Part shown: positions 8,732 to 17,305 of the stretch, piece after piece
How positions within the stretch are numbered: position 1 is the stretch's first letter
Layout: each line of letters opens with the position of its first letter
Assembly (NCBI RefSeq): GCF_003951095.1
Contig: NZ_QXGL01000001.1
Location: 682,001 to 746,000, forward strand
Direction of reading: 5' to 3'
Source: Bifidobacterium goeldii
GTDB taxonomy: Bacteria; Actinomycetota; Actinomycetes; Actinomycetales; Bifidobacteriaceae
DNA: 64,000 nucleotides
Made by a program: the position numbers and the translations under genes
Notes under the pieces: model-generated
Database searches by the model: none
Seen by the model: only the letters and a program-made list of their open reading frames with translations
What the model was told of the DNA's origin: nothing

Positions 8732-10249
8732 TCACTTCAGAGCAGCGAGTGACGGGTAGAGAGCGACGAAACGGGGGTAGAGGGTGTCGTAGGCGCGCAT
8801 GGCGGATGGCTCAGGCTGGTAGACGGTGCTTTCACGTACAGCGGCGACCAGATCAGGGCGATCGAAGACTAGCGAGGCGAGCGCGACAGCAGGCAGGATG
8901 TCAGCGTTAGCGAATACCTCGACTGAGTGATGCAGCATATCAGCCAGGATTTGACACCATGCAGCTTCGCGTGCACCACCGCCGATGAGCGAAATCGAAG
9001 TTGGTGGCTCATCGAAGCTTTCCATGCCTTGACGGATGGAGAACGCGACGCCTTCGAGCGCAGCCCGCAGCATATCAGCACAGCTTGCAGCAGGCGAAAG
9101 TCCTACGAATGCGCCGCGTACTGTCGGGTTCATTACCGGGAACCGCTCTCCCACTAAATATGGTAGGCAGAGCACACCATTGGCGCCGGGTTCAGACGCT
9201 GTGATGAGCTCATGCGCACGTGTATAGTCGCCGTCTGCAAACAGTCCGGTCGCCCAACGGTGCACGTCGCCGGCATTGAGGAATGGTACGGCGTTGACGA
9301 ATCCGTTAGCGACGCCAAACGCGAGATTCGCCGCTCCCGGCTTGTTTACGAACGGTTCGGGCGAGACAGTGGCGATCCAACCGGAGGTACCGAGGTTGAT
9401 ATTGTATTGGCCGGGCCGGCTGACTCCGCTAGCGAACGTGGTGGCGCCCGCGTCGCCGATGCCAGCGTATATGGCCGTGCCTGCCGCGAATCCGGTCACT
9501 GCAGCCGCAGTAGCAGTCACCGAGCCAACAACGTCCTGAGGCTTGTGCAGTTCAGGCAACAGCGCAACATCGATGCCAGCAGCCGTGCACAGTTCTTCAT
9601 CCCACTGCTCGGTATGAATGTTCATCGCACCTGCGGTAGAGCAGGCGGCCACGTCGCCAACGCACACGCCTGTTAGGCGCGCAATGAGATAGTCCTTGGA
9701 ACTAATCAGCACATGCGCAACCTGCGCAAAGGTGTCTGGTTCCTTATCGCGCATCCACATGAGCTTTGGTAGTGGCAAGCAGCCTTCCAGTCGATTACCA
9801 ACGACGTCAAGAAAACGTTCGTGTCCGCCAGCATATGCGTCTGCGAGCGCACGAGCTTGTATTTCGGCGCGACCGTCGGAGTACAGGATGGCGTTGCGGA
9901 CCGGGTTGAGATCGGTATCGAGCGCGATGACGTCCTGCATTTGCCCGCTGAAAATGATGCCGGCGATGCGCGTCGTGTCGAAATCAGGATCGTCGTGCGC
10001 CGCATTGTGCAGCATCGCTTGCGCGACCTCGCACATCACTCGCCACCATTGATGCGGATCCTGTTCGCGCACGCCATCGTCAACGATCAAGTCAAGATCG
10101 CCGCTTGCCGAAGCAACGATACGACCACTGTCGTTCACTAACGCACCTTTAAGCGCCGTCGTACCCGAGTCGAACACCGCAGCATAGCGCGCGCCGTGCA
10201 TGCTCTCGTCCGCCGTGATCATATCGTTGCGCATATCACCCTTGCTCAT
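8732..10249 (-). CDS. FGGY-family carbohydrate kinase, xylulokinase-like
   Basis: About 505 residues of an FGGY sugar kinase. The N-terminal ATP-binding part has AAVFDSGTTALKGALVNDSG, the middle has GIIFSGQMQDVIALD, and the second actin-like lobe has NINLGTSGWIATV and SLIGGGAREAAWCQILADM. The best guess is xylulokinase, but glycerol, ribulose or other sugars cannot be excluded. The longest frame reaches 10444 and would overlap the divergent reductase gene, so I placed the start at MSKGD (10249). An ATG at 10234 behind AAGGG is an alternative. No sugar transporter adjoins it. Confidence 0.85.
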   Translation of the reverse strand: MSKGDMRNDMITADESMHGARYAAVFDSGTTALKGALVNDSGRIVASASGDLDLIVDDGVREQDPHQWWRVMCEVAQAMLHNAAHDDPDFDTTRIAGIIFSGQMQDVIALDTDLNPVRNAILYSDGRAEIQARALADAYAGGHERFLDVVGNRLEGCLPLPKLMWMRDKEPDTFAQVAHVLISSKDYLIARLTGVCVGDVAACSTAGAMNIHTEQWDEELCTAAGIDVALLPELHKPQDVVGSVTATAAAVTGFAAGTAIYAGIGDAGATTFASGVSRPGQYNINLGTSGWIATVSPEPFVNKPGAANLAFGVANGFVNAVPFLNAGDVHRWATGLFADGDYTRAHELITASEPGANGVLCLPYLVGERFPVMNPTVRGAFVGLSPAASCADMLRAALEGVAFSIRQGMESFDEPPTSISLIGGGAREAAWCQILADMLHHSVEVFANADILPAVALASLVFDRPDLVAAVRESTVYQPEPSAMRAYDTLYPRFVALYPSLAALK

Positions 10250-10442
10250 GACATTTATGGTAGGTGCATGATGCGTGTTCGTCGGCGACCATTTCATACC
10301 CGCACCGCGCGGCCACTCCCCCGCCGCTGCGCCGAGAGCGCAAATGATCGGCGGCAGTTCCGTAGAATGTCGTGCGACGAAGACCAGTGCAATACTGCGC
10401 GCTCGCAATGGTGGCGCGGCGTAATTGATGAACGGAGGGTTC

Positions 10443-11270
10443 ATGGCGATTCAATCGACGATCATGCTCAACAACGGCACGGTAATTCCGCAAGTGGGTT
10501 TGGGCGTGTTTCAAACGCCAGATGGCGAAACAACAGCGAACGCGGTCGAGGCGGCGCTTACAGCCGGCTACCGTCACGTGGACACGGCGATGATCTACGG
10601 CAACGAACGTTCCGTAGGCGAGGGCATTCGCCGTTCCGGCGTGCCGCGCGGTGATATGTTCCTCACAACGAAGCTGTGGAACGACGACATCCGTGCCCGC
10701 CGTGGCAAGGCTGCATTCGAGGAGAGTCTGGAGCGTCTCGGCGTTGACTATGTGGACTTGTATCTGATTCACTGGCCTGCGGACGGCTGGCAGCAGGCGT
10801 GGGATGATCTGCAGGAGATCTACGCTTCCGGACGCGCGAAGGCAATCGGTGTAAGCAACTTCCAGCAGCATCACATTGAAGAGCTGTCGAAGAACAGTGA
10901 TGTGACGCCGGCGGTCGATCAGATCGAATCGTCGCCGCAGTTCGACAATCAGGAGCTTATCGATTTTCTTGCCACCAAGGGCATTGCCACTGAAGCGTGG
11001 AGCCCGCTGGGTGGTACCGGCGGCAACCTGCTATCCGACCCGACGTTGGCTAAGATCGGTGCGAAGTACGGCAAGTCGCCGGCGCAGGTGGTGATTCGCT
11101 GGCATATTCAGCGCGGTGTGATCGTGCTGCCGAAGTCCACGCATGCCGAGCGTATCCGTCAGAACTTTGACGTGTTTGATTTCGTATTGTCTGACGCAGA
11201 TATGGCGGCGGTGAGCGCGCTGAACACTGGCAAGCGCAACGGTGCTGATCCAGACAATTTCGATTTCTAA
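10443..11270 (+). CDS. Aldo/keto reductase
   Basis: A 275-residue NADPH-dependent oxidoreductase of the AKR barrel superfamily. The catalytic tetrad can be read as Asp and Tyr in HVDTAMIYGNE, Lys in LTTKLWN, and His in LYLIHWP. The cofactor end has PKSTHAERIRQNFDVFDF. The start follows GGAGGG by three bases. It resembles 2,5-diketo-gluconate reductases in layout, but the substrate is not predictable. It is divergent from the sugar kinase and followed by a strong hairpin. A paralogue lies at 29508-30431. Confidence 0.9.
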   Translation: MAIQSTIMLNNGTVIPQVGLGVFQTPDGETTANAVEAALTAGYRHVDTAMIYGNERSVGEGIRRSGVPRGDMFLTTKLWNDDIRARRGKAAFEESLERLGVDYVDLYLIHWPADGWQQAWDDLQEIYASGRAKAIGVSNFQQHHIEELSKNSDVTPAVDQIESSPQFDNQELIDFLATKGIATEAWSPLGGTGGNLLSDPTLAKIGAKYGKSPAQVVIRWHIQRGVIVLPKSTHAERIRQNFDVFDFVLSDADMAAVSALNTGKRNGADPDNFDF

Positions 11271-11280
11271 TCGACTATCA

Positions 11281-11320
11281 CGGGCGGGTTTGCGGGGTTT
11301 ACGCTCCGGAAACCCGCCCG
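11281..11320 (+). terminator. Hairpin after the aldo/keto reductase
   Basis: Perfect 11-bp stem CGGGCGGGTTT (11281-11291) with AAACCCGCCCG (11310-11320), ten bases after the reductase stop. There is no T-run, but G+C stem strength is typical of bifidobacterial terminators. Confidence 0.7.
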
Positions 11321-11376
11321 CCGCATAGCTGCCCTCGCGGTATTCTAAAAAGGATGTTGCCTCGAGAGGAGCGAAA

Positions 11377-13905
11377 ATGGGTTTATTCGATTTTTTGAAT
11401 GGCGATACGCAGGGGCCTCAACAGCCTTCGAATAATCCGTTTGCGCCGCAACCGCCTGTGTATGGTAGCGCTAATACAGCTCCGGCTCCTTGGCAGTCTA
11501 CTGGCAGTGCTCCGTTTGGTGGGCAATCTTCTACACCGTTCGGTGCGGCATCAAACACACCGATTCCTCATCGCTCTTCGTCTGGTGCTGGACCGCGTTT
11601 TATTAAACGCGCTACGGAGGAAGAGATTGGCAACGCTTGGCCGGCGGCAATTCAGCGTTATCAGTTGCAAACGGTGCAAGGCAATTCGTTTGTTCCACAA
11701 ATTGATAATTCGCTAGTGCCACGTGTCACCCCTGAGCAGCGTAAGAAGTTTAGTGCGATTAAGCATCTGCCTATTCATGGTCGTCGTATTTATGGCAAGC
11801 CTGGCTCAGGCTTGAGTGACAGTGATTTTGGTCAGGAGCAGGTGCGCTCTGGTACTGCTGGCGAGCAGATTTTTGCCAAACTGCTCAGCCGTGATGGCAT
11901 TCTTGACCGTTGCGTTTCGTTTTGGTCGATGGCTCGCCCCACTGAGGATGGTGAGCGTGATTCCAGCGGCGCCGATGTTGACTGCGCGCTGTTGATTGAT
12001 AATCATCTGTTGCTTATCGATGTGAAGAATTATCGTGCTGGTCTTGCTTATCACACGCTTATTCCCGATAAGGCTATGTTCTGCGTATATCCAGCGGCGC
12101 GCGTAGTGGCGCAAAACCCCTATATTTTCTCAGTGAATATGAATTGGGCGCGCAATAATCTCAATGATTATCTCGGCCCTCGCTGCCCGGGATTAACTAT
12201 TGACACGTTTGTGGTGCTGGTACCGGGTGAATCTGGCGAAGCGACATTGGATCCTGATATTACGTGGCCAGGTGGTATTCCCGCATATTCATATTCCGCG
12301 TTCAAAAGCATTGTGAACCGTATGCTGCCCCCTAATCAGGGTTTTGTGCGGCGTACACCGCTTGAGGGCTTTCTTGCTTCCATGGTGAAGCATTACACGT
12401 GCTCCCCTATCTCGCCTACAGCACCAGTAAACGAGAGCGCGTGGCCGAAGCCAACGTTTGATGATGATCGCGATATTGATCAGCTCAACGAGGGCGGTTC
12501 TCACGGTAAAAGCGGTAGCGGTAAAAGTAGTAAAAACAGCGGCAAAGGCTCGTCAAGCAAAGCTGGTTCGCGCAGTAGTAGTGAGCGCTCTTCCAGTAGC
12601 CGCAGTGAATCGAAACCGCGTAAGAGTAGCAGCGAATCGTCGTCAAGCTCGTCAAGTGGCTCCTCGCGCTCGAGTGCTTCTGCGAGCGCGAGCGCGAGCG
12701 CAACGAGCACCGACGATAAGCCGCGTACATCTTCGCGGTCACGAACCAGCTCGTCTACTGCATCAGATTCGTCACGATCTTCTGCGTCTTCAAACAGTCA
12801 ACCGTTTGGCAGCTCGCATGCATCCTCATTGCCGACGGGTTGGGGTGCTGATGATATTGATGATGACGATGATTGGGTGCCACCGTCGAAGATGCCGAAG
12901 CCTGAGCCTCAGGCAGCATCGCGCGCATCCGGTAGTGCGCGCGCATCGGCAAGCCGATCATCGTCTCGCTCAACAGCCGCTCACAAAGATCCTTTTGCTC
13001 GCCCGGATGGTCAGTCGCGTACTGCCTCGTCAGGCTCAGCAAAGCCCAAGGCTCGTGCAAAGGCTGCAAACCCGTATTCGCTTGACCATGAGCCGCCGCT
13101 TGATGCTGCTACGTTGAGCTACGAGTGCGGTCTTGACCCGAATATGAAGCCAGTGTCGCTCTCGCTCAGTGGTGTTTCTGGCGTTGTTGCTGCTGGCACG
13201 TCTGGCATGGGCGAAGTGACGGGCATGATGTTTATGGCCACGTTGCTCGCTAAGCGTGCGGGCGTGTTCATGCGATTTATTGACTGTAAAGACAGTGCGT
13301 ACTTGGACACATACCAGCCTGCGTTCGCAACGCTGATTCACCGTTCGCAAGGTCTTGATGCACTGTTAAAAGAAGTGCAAGATGTGAAACGCTTAGTTGA
13401 TTCGCGTTCGTTCCTAGTCAGGCGTTTGCAGCCTAACGGTGACTATTGGGCGATGAATGCTGAGCGTCGGTTGAAGCCGCTGATGCTGTTTATTCACGAA
13501 TGCGGTAGTTTGTTCAACTTGGATTCGAGCAGTGGCTCTGTTTCCAGCGAGGACCGTGAGGCAATCGAGACGATTCAGCAACTGCTGTTGCAGATTATTG
13601 AACGCGGTCGTCAAGCTGGTGTCATCGTCGTGTTGTCAACGCAACAGCCAGGCCAGGCAAGCTTGCCGAAATCGCTGGTGGATGCTTGCCAAATGCGTAT
13701 CTGCTTTGGTGCAGTGGATGATACTGTCGCATCGGCGATTTTCAGCGATCGTGCTTCGACCAACGGTAATCCAACCACCACACTGGAACGCAGCCATGCG
13801 GTGATCTCTATGCCGCAGAACACTATCCCAGATGTGCGTTTTTACACGATCGCTAAATCAGTGACCGAGGGATTGCTGGGCGATACTGCCAAACCGCAAG
13901 CATAA
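11377..13905 (+). CDS. NERD-domain protein with a degenerate FtsK/TraD-like ATPase domain
   Basis: An 842-residue protein in three parts. Residues 1-90 are Pro/Gln/Ser-rich. Residues ~140-330 are a nuclease-related (NERD) domain of restriction-endonuclease-like fold, with the active-site-like stretch ADVDCALLIDNHLLLIDVKN. Residues ~375-565 are an extreme Ser/Lys/Ala low-complexity linker. Residues ~590-840 resemble the C-terminal half of FtsK/TraD ATPases, but the P-loop reads GTSGMGEVTG (Glu in place of the essential Lys, near residue 606) and the Walker B reads LMLFIHECG (His-Glu). ATP hydrolysis is therefore doubtful. It starts behind GAGGAG and converges on the minus-strand secretion-like genes. 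I infer a role in the same system. Confidence 0.8.
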   Translation: MGLFDFLNGDTQGPQQPSNNPFAPQPPVYGSANTAPAPWQSTGSAPFGGQSSTPFGAASNTPIPHRSSSGAGPRFIKRATEEEIGNAWPAAIQRYQLQTVQGNSFVPQIDNSLVPRVTPEQRKKFSAIKHLPIHGRRIYGKPGSGLSDSDFGQEQVRSGTAGEQIFAKLLSRDGILDRCVSFWSMARPTEDGERDSSGADVDCALLIDNHLLLIDVKNYRAGLAYHTLIPDKAMFCVYPAARVVAQNPYIFSVNMNWARNNLNDYLGPRCPGLTIDTFVVLVPGESGEATLDPDITWPGGIPAYSYSAFKSIVNRMLPPNQGFVRRTPLEGFLASMVKHYTCSPISPTAPVNESAWPKPTFDDDRDIDQLNEGGSHGKSGSGKSSKNSGKGSSSKAGSRSSSERSSSSRSESKPRKSSSESSSSSSSGSSRSSASASASASATSTDDKPRTSSRSRTSSSTASDSSRSSASSNSQPFGSSHASSLPTGWGADDIDDDDDWVPPSKMPKPEPQAASRASGSARASASRSSSRSTAAHKDPFARPDGQSRTASSGSAKPKARAKAANPYSLDHEPPLDAATLSYECGLDPNMKPVSLSLSGVSGVVAAGTSGMGEVTGMMFMATLLAKRAGVFMRFIDCKDSAYLDTYQPAFATLIHRSQGLDALLKEVQDVKRLVDSRSFLVRRLQPNGDYWAMNAERRLKPLMLFIHECGSLFNLDSSSGSVSSEDREAIETIQQLLLQIIERGRQAGVIVVLSTQQPGQASLPKSLVDACQMRICFGAVDDTVASAIFSDRASTNGNPTTTLERSHAVISMPQNTIPDVRFYTIAKSVTEGLLGDTAKPQA

Positions 13906-13931
13906 ACGAAGGCACATGCGATCAAGTTGGT

Positions 13932-13967
13932 AGTGGCGGAATATCTCCCTTGAGGTATTCCGCCACT
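13932..13967. terminator. Bidirectional hairpin between convergent genes
   Basis: Perfect 12-bp stem AGTGGCGGAATA (13932-13943) with TATTCCGCCACT (13956-13967), placed between the stops of the NERD gene and the glycine-rich membrane protein gene. Confidence 0.75.
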
Positions 13968-13985
13968 TTCACATTGTGTAGTGCC

Positions 13986-15386
13986 TTACAGGCGATCAGA
14001 GAACTCTTGCGCGTATTGCATCGACTGTTGCAACATCATATTGTTCGCCCAATCGAGTCGCTGGCGCGCAAACTCCAGTTGTCTAAAAGCTGTTTGCATA
14101 TTGGTATCATTCGTACCTTGCATAGCTTGACGTATTTGTGCGCTGAGTTGTTCAATCTGGTGTGTTTTCTCTTGCAGTACGCTTCGATTGCCCATAATGT
14201 CTTGAACGATACTGCGCAGGTTACCGCGAATACCCATGACAGAGACACTGCCGCCGACGGCTCCCATTGCGCTGCCTGCAGCAGATGCTGCTGCAGAAGC
14301 GGCGCTAGACACTGCTGGCCCAGCAGCAGCTGCAGCACCTGCCGCACCATCTGCCAACGCGTTCGCAACTCCTGCAGGCCCACCATGATTCATCAACATT
14401 TTAGCCGCTGCCGCGCCACCCAGCGCAGCTGCTAATCCCATAGCCCACCGGTATCCGCGCAAGTTACCAAGCGGTCGTCCATCCATATTGTCAGCAAGAT
14501 AATGACCAACATGCCCCTGCTGCTCATCATCAAAATACGCTCGGGCGCCTTCACGTTCCGCATCGCTTAAGCCACCGTGTCGTAAGCGGTCTACAAACTC
14601 GCTCATCACATTTTCCTCGTCCACGCTTGTACCGTCACCATGACCAGTCAACGTGTTCATGCGAGCGACACTCGGACCAAGTTGTGCAGCAGCTTGCTGC
14701 TGAGCAGCCGTCCCAGATGCTGCACTAGGCTGCGTATTTTGTTGTGTAGCCTGTGCCGTATTTTGCGTTGCAGACTGCTGTTGCCGTTCTTCTTTGTTGC
14801 GCGCAACCACATTGAAACCTACAGTCAGTCCCATACCAAGAAGACCCGCAATCATTGGTCCAACAATAGTGCCTACTACTGCCCCACCAATTACTACACC
14901 TATACCCCATCCCATGAAACGAAGACCCCATTTGTGGAGGAAACCATCATTGCTGATAATTGATTCTTTGATGAAATCCGCTGTAATAAGGTCTGATGGC
15001 ACATGATCTTTGAGCTGACTGAGAACATCACCAATGATAGGAATATTATCTACCGCTTCACTATCATGAAAAAGATCATGCAAGGATTTGGTATCACTAA
15101 TATCTGTAGGATCTACATCGAGTGTCTTTTTGCCTGATAGAACGTCAGGGTCAAAAAGGCTGCCCATAACCTGAAACGTTTTTGTCAATCCAGCTGGAAT
15201 AATCTGAGCATCCCAGTAGTAATCGCACTTTGATAAAAACGACGATGCTCCCCTAAACTTGTCAGCAATAAAATCAGAAGCATTATCTAACGCAGTGTCA
15301 GCGCTATCAAATAAGTTAAATAACAGATTATGATTATGCGGACTGTTTTGCGTGGCCGCATAAGTGCTGTGCGCATTATTCAGCAT
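13986..15386 (-). CDS. Unknown glycine/alanine-rich membrane protein of the FtsK-Hsp70 cluster
   Basis: No family recognised. The 466 residues show a soluble N-terminal ~160 residues, a glycine-zipper-like hydrophobic hairpin (FMGWGIGVVIGGAVVGTIVG, then MIAGLLGMGLTVGF), a Gln-rich linker, and a second hydrophobic Ala/Gly-rich stretch near 350-395. The C-terminus is predicted coiled coil (LEFARQRLDWANNMM). It begins at ATG 15386, just after and coupled to the stop of the 203-residue gene. It could be a secreted substrate or a membrane component. The first half is visibly more AT-rich than the rest of the window. Confidence 0.7.
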   Translation of the reverse strand: MLNNAHSTYAATQNSPHNHNLLFNLFDSADTALDNASDFIADKFRGASSFLSKCDYYWDAQIIPAGLTKTFQVMGSLFDPDVLSGKKTLDVDPTDISDTKSLHDLFHDSEAVDNIPIIGDVLSQLKDHVPSDLITADFIKESIISNDGFLHKWGLRFMGWGIGVVIGGAVVGTIVGPMIAGLLGMGLTVGFNVVARNKEERQQQSATQNTAQATQQNTQPSAASGTAAQQQAAAQLGPSVARMNTLTGHGDGTSVDEENVMSEFVDRLRHGGLSDAEREGARAYFDDEQQGHVGHYLADNMDGRPLGNLRGYRWAMGLAAALGGAAAAKMLMNHGGPAGVANALADGAAGAAAAAGPAVSSAASAAASAAGSAMGAVGGSVSVMGIRGNLRSIVQDIMGNRSVLQEKTHQIEQLSAQIRQAMQGTNDTNMQTAFRQLEFARQRLDWANNMMLQQSMQYAQEFSDRL

Positions 15387-15391
15387 TATGG

Positions 15392-16003
15392 TCACTCCAT
15401 CCACATGAGAAAAGCGAAATCATTGGCACACAAATCCGCAATTGTTTTGATTACTTCGTGAGCAACTGCTAAGGAGTCTCGATTCAAATGATCTGCAGTA
15501 CGTCGAATTGATGCACGTACGTCTAGCCTTGGCTGGCTAAAAAGCAGATCAATAAGCGTTGGAGATAATTCCCGAGTTTTCTTGTTCGGATTCGATGAAT
15601 ATATAACATTTGAGAGCTTGGGATTTTCCTGCTGTTCCTGTCCTTCTACTGGAACGCGGAACCCATATGGCTCTAGATGCACACCTTCAAATGAATCGAG
15701 TATATGCATTCCAGGATCAATTCTCAGAATTGCTTTCTCCTGTATCATCCAGGGAAGAAAATCATCAGGAGCCTGCTGACCTTTCAGCCATTCAAGCAGT
15801 ACGGATTCTTCACGTGGCGTGGCCATGTACTGGATTACATCATTGAAATCCGGTGGAAAATCATGCAAGCGATTTATTGCCACGATCATAGGAATAGCAC
15901 TATCATCTTCATCGCGTAAAAACTGTGGCAGTTCCTTGCCGATCCAAACGTATGCCGGCTCTTTGAGCTTGTTCAGATCCAACGTATCCGTATACTCACT
16001 CAT
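15392..16003 (-). CDS. Unknown soluble protein, AT-rich gene
   Basis: A 203-residue protein that I cannot assign. It has no signal peptide or membrane segment. Readable stretches are AYVWIGKELPQFLRDEDDS, IVAINRLHDFPPDF and LIDLLFSQPRLDVRASIRRT; the sequence is acidic at the start and helical at the end. Its stop lies six bases before the start of the membrane protein, so the two are likely co-translated and may act together, for example as chaperone with substrate or immunity with effector. That pairing is inference. Base composition is clearly AT-richer than the flanking genes. Confidence 0.7.
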   Translation of the reverse strand: MSEYTDTLDLNKLKEPAYVWIGKELPQFLRDEDDSAIPMIVAINRLHDFPPDFNDVIQYMATPREESVLLEWLKGQQAPDDFLPWMIQEKAILRIDPGMHILDSFEGVHLEPYGFRVPVEGQEQQENPKLSNVIYSSNPNKKTRELSPTLIDLLFSQPRLDVRASIRRTADHLNRDSLAVAHEVIKTIADLCANDFAFLMWME

Positions 16004-16058
16004 CCACTGTCTCCCCCCTATTATCCGGCTTATTCAGTCTCACTTAACGGTTTCACAC

Positions 16059-16256
16059 TCACGTCTGTTGTAATGCGACAACAGCTTGGTCAATAGCTTT
16101 CGTAGCCTCGTCCAATGCGCCATCAATCTGCTGGTCTAAGCCAGTGGCACTGCCGCCGATTACTGCTCGCATCTCAAAACGATGACGGTTGACTCTGCCG
16201 CGCAGTTCAAGCAATTGGCGAGCGATATCTCGAGCCATATACGTGTAGTCACTCAT
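16059..16256 (-). CDS. Small helical protein, paralogue of the 87-residue protein next door
   Basis: A 65-residue predicted two-helix protein without a WXG motif. Its second half, IGGSATGLDQQIDGALDEAT, matches the other small protein (IGNTATGQDKQIAQTLAAAT) position for position, followed by KAIDQAVVALQ against KSLEQTIAALR. This marks the two as paralogues. Size, helicity, pairing and position beside an EccC-type ATPase resemble ESAT-6/WXG100 secretion partners, but the sequence alone does not prove that family. Confidence 0.72.
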   Translation of the reverse strand: MSDYTYMARDIARQLLELRGRVNRHRFEMRAVIGGSATGLDQQIDGALDEATKAIDQAVVALQQT

Positions 16257-16301
16257 CGCTCATCACCATCCTTACGCCATGTATTTCGCTCATATATAGG
16301 C

Positions 16302-16337
16302 ATCGCGCAGTAGCACATGTCCTGTGCGCTGCGCGAT
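16302..16337 (-). terminator. Hairpin between the two small helical genes
   Basis: Stem ATCGCGCAG (16302-16310) with CTGCGCGAT (16329-16337), extended inward by a GCACA/TGTGC pairing. It sits after the stop of the 87-residue gene on the minus strand. Confidence 0.6.
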
Positions 16338-16363
16338 ACCAACGAATCCACTGAACGGGTGCG

Positions 16364-16627
16364 TTACGCCCTTGCGGACCACTCGTCGCCGGTTTTCTTC
16401 ACCTGGCGCAGTGCGGCAATGGTCTGTTCCAGCGACTTGGTAGCAGCAGCGAGAGTCTGTGCAATCTGCTTATCCTGACCGGTAGCAGTGTTACCGATTG
16501 CGGCGATAACCTTCTGGCTTTCTTGAGCGAACTTGTGCGTGAACGGTGCCAGCTGATTGCCGATCTTGTCGGAATTATCTGCCAGCGCGCGCACTGTCTG
16601 CCTCAGTTGATCAAGTGTTGATGCCAT
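16364..16627 (-). CDS. Small helical protein, ESAT-6-like in size
   Basis: The start ATG at 16627 lies eight bases from AAAGGAG, one of the strongest ribosome sites in the cluster, suggesting abundant expression. The 87 residues are almost wholly helical, with heptad-like spacing (LDQLRQTVRALADNSDKIG, then AAATKSLEQTIAALRQ), and end in GDEWSARA. It is paralogous to the 65-residue protein. There is no canonical WXG turn. An exported or structural helical-hairpin protein of the type VII-like cluster is a reasonable inference. Confidence 0.75.
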   Translation of the reverse strand: MASTLDQLRQTVRALADNSDKIGNQLAPFTHKFAQESQKVIAAIGNTATGQDKQIAQTLAAATKSLEQTIAALRQVKKTGDEWSARA

Positions 16628-16714
16628 GTTCATTCTCCTTTGTATTGATACCCATTGGGGTATGGCTATCTGCGATTGAATTGGATAAAACTTGGATAAA
16701 AATACCTATATCGG

Positions 16715-17305
16715 TTACATCATCAGTGCCACAGCTACTGCGATTCCAATCACAGCAACCACGCCAACAACAATGCCCACAATCAGCGCAACGTTCGGCT
16801 TCTTCTTCACCGGTTCCGGCGCAGGCTTTGGCTGGTTCAGCATTGCACGGCGTCGAGCCAGCGCAGCTGCAGCTGCAGCACGCGCACGAGCAGCAGCCTC
16901 TGCTTCAGCTTGCTTTCTGCGCGCTTCAGCCTCATCCTCAGCTTTCTTTTGGTGAAGATAGGCTTCTGCGGTTGATCTGATTTGCACAATCAGATTATGC
17001 TGTTGCGCTTCCAACACCTGCGGATCCGCATTTGAGGGTACGGGTCGAACAGCTGGAGGAATACGTACGTTCATCGCCGCATACGGTCCAGACGCGAGCG
17101 AGCTCGCTACCCTACCGTAATCCGCTTTTGCGTGTTCGCTTTGCTCCGCGACTGCTTTGCGTTGAGCGCGCGCTTCAGCATCGAGTCGTTTTAGCGTCTG
17201 AGCCATTTTTTGTTCGGCTTCAACGTTTACACGAACAGCATCTTCAAGCTTAACGTTGATGTTTTCTACCAGCCTCTGATACGAGACGATTTTGTTAACG
17301 GGCAT
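16715..17305 (-). CDS. Tail-anchored coiled-coil membrane protein
   Basis: A 196-residue protein with a long charged coiled coil in two blocks (about residues 5-70 and 100-155, the latter rich in Ala/Arg/Glu/Lys). A Pro/Lys-rich spacer follows, then a single C-terminal hydrophobic helix, VALIVGIVVGVVAVIGIAVA. With no signal peptide, this is a tail anchor facing the cytoplasm. The ATG at 17305 lies within the 3' end of the FtsK-like gene and follows GAAGGAG, so it is co-transcribed and coupled with the ATPase. It may tether the ATPase or chaperones to the membrane; that is inference. Confidence 0.75.
   Translation of the reverse strand: MPVNKIVSYQRLVENINVKLEDAVRVNVEAEQKMAQTLKRLDAEARAQRKAVAEQSEHAKADYGRVASSLASGPYAAMNVRIPPAVRPVPSNADPQVLEAQQHNLIVQIRSTAEAYLHQKKAEDEAEARRKQAEAEAAARARAAAAAALARRRAMLNQPKPAPEPVKKKPNVALIVGIVVGVVAVIGIAVAVALMM

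Noticed and set aside
10250..10444. N-terminal extension of the sugar kinase to 10444
   Set aside because: It would overlap the divergent reductase start and its residues do not resemble FGGY kinases.
12458..13117. 219-codon Arg/Leu/Val-rich frame within the NERD gene
   Set aside because: It is the +1 frame of the Ser-rich linker and has no supporting signals.
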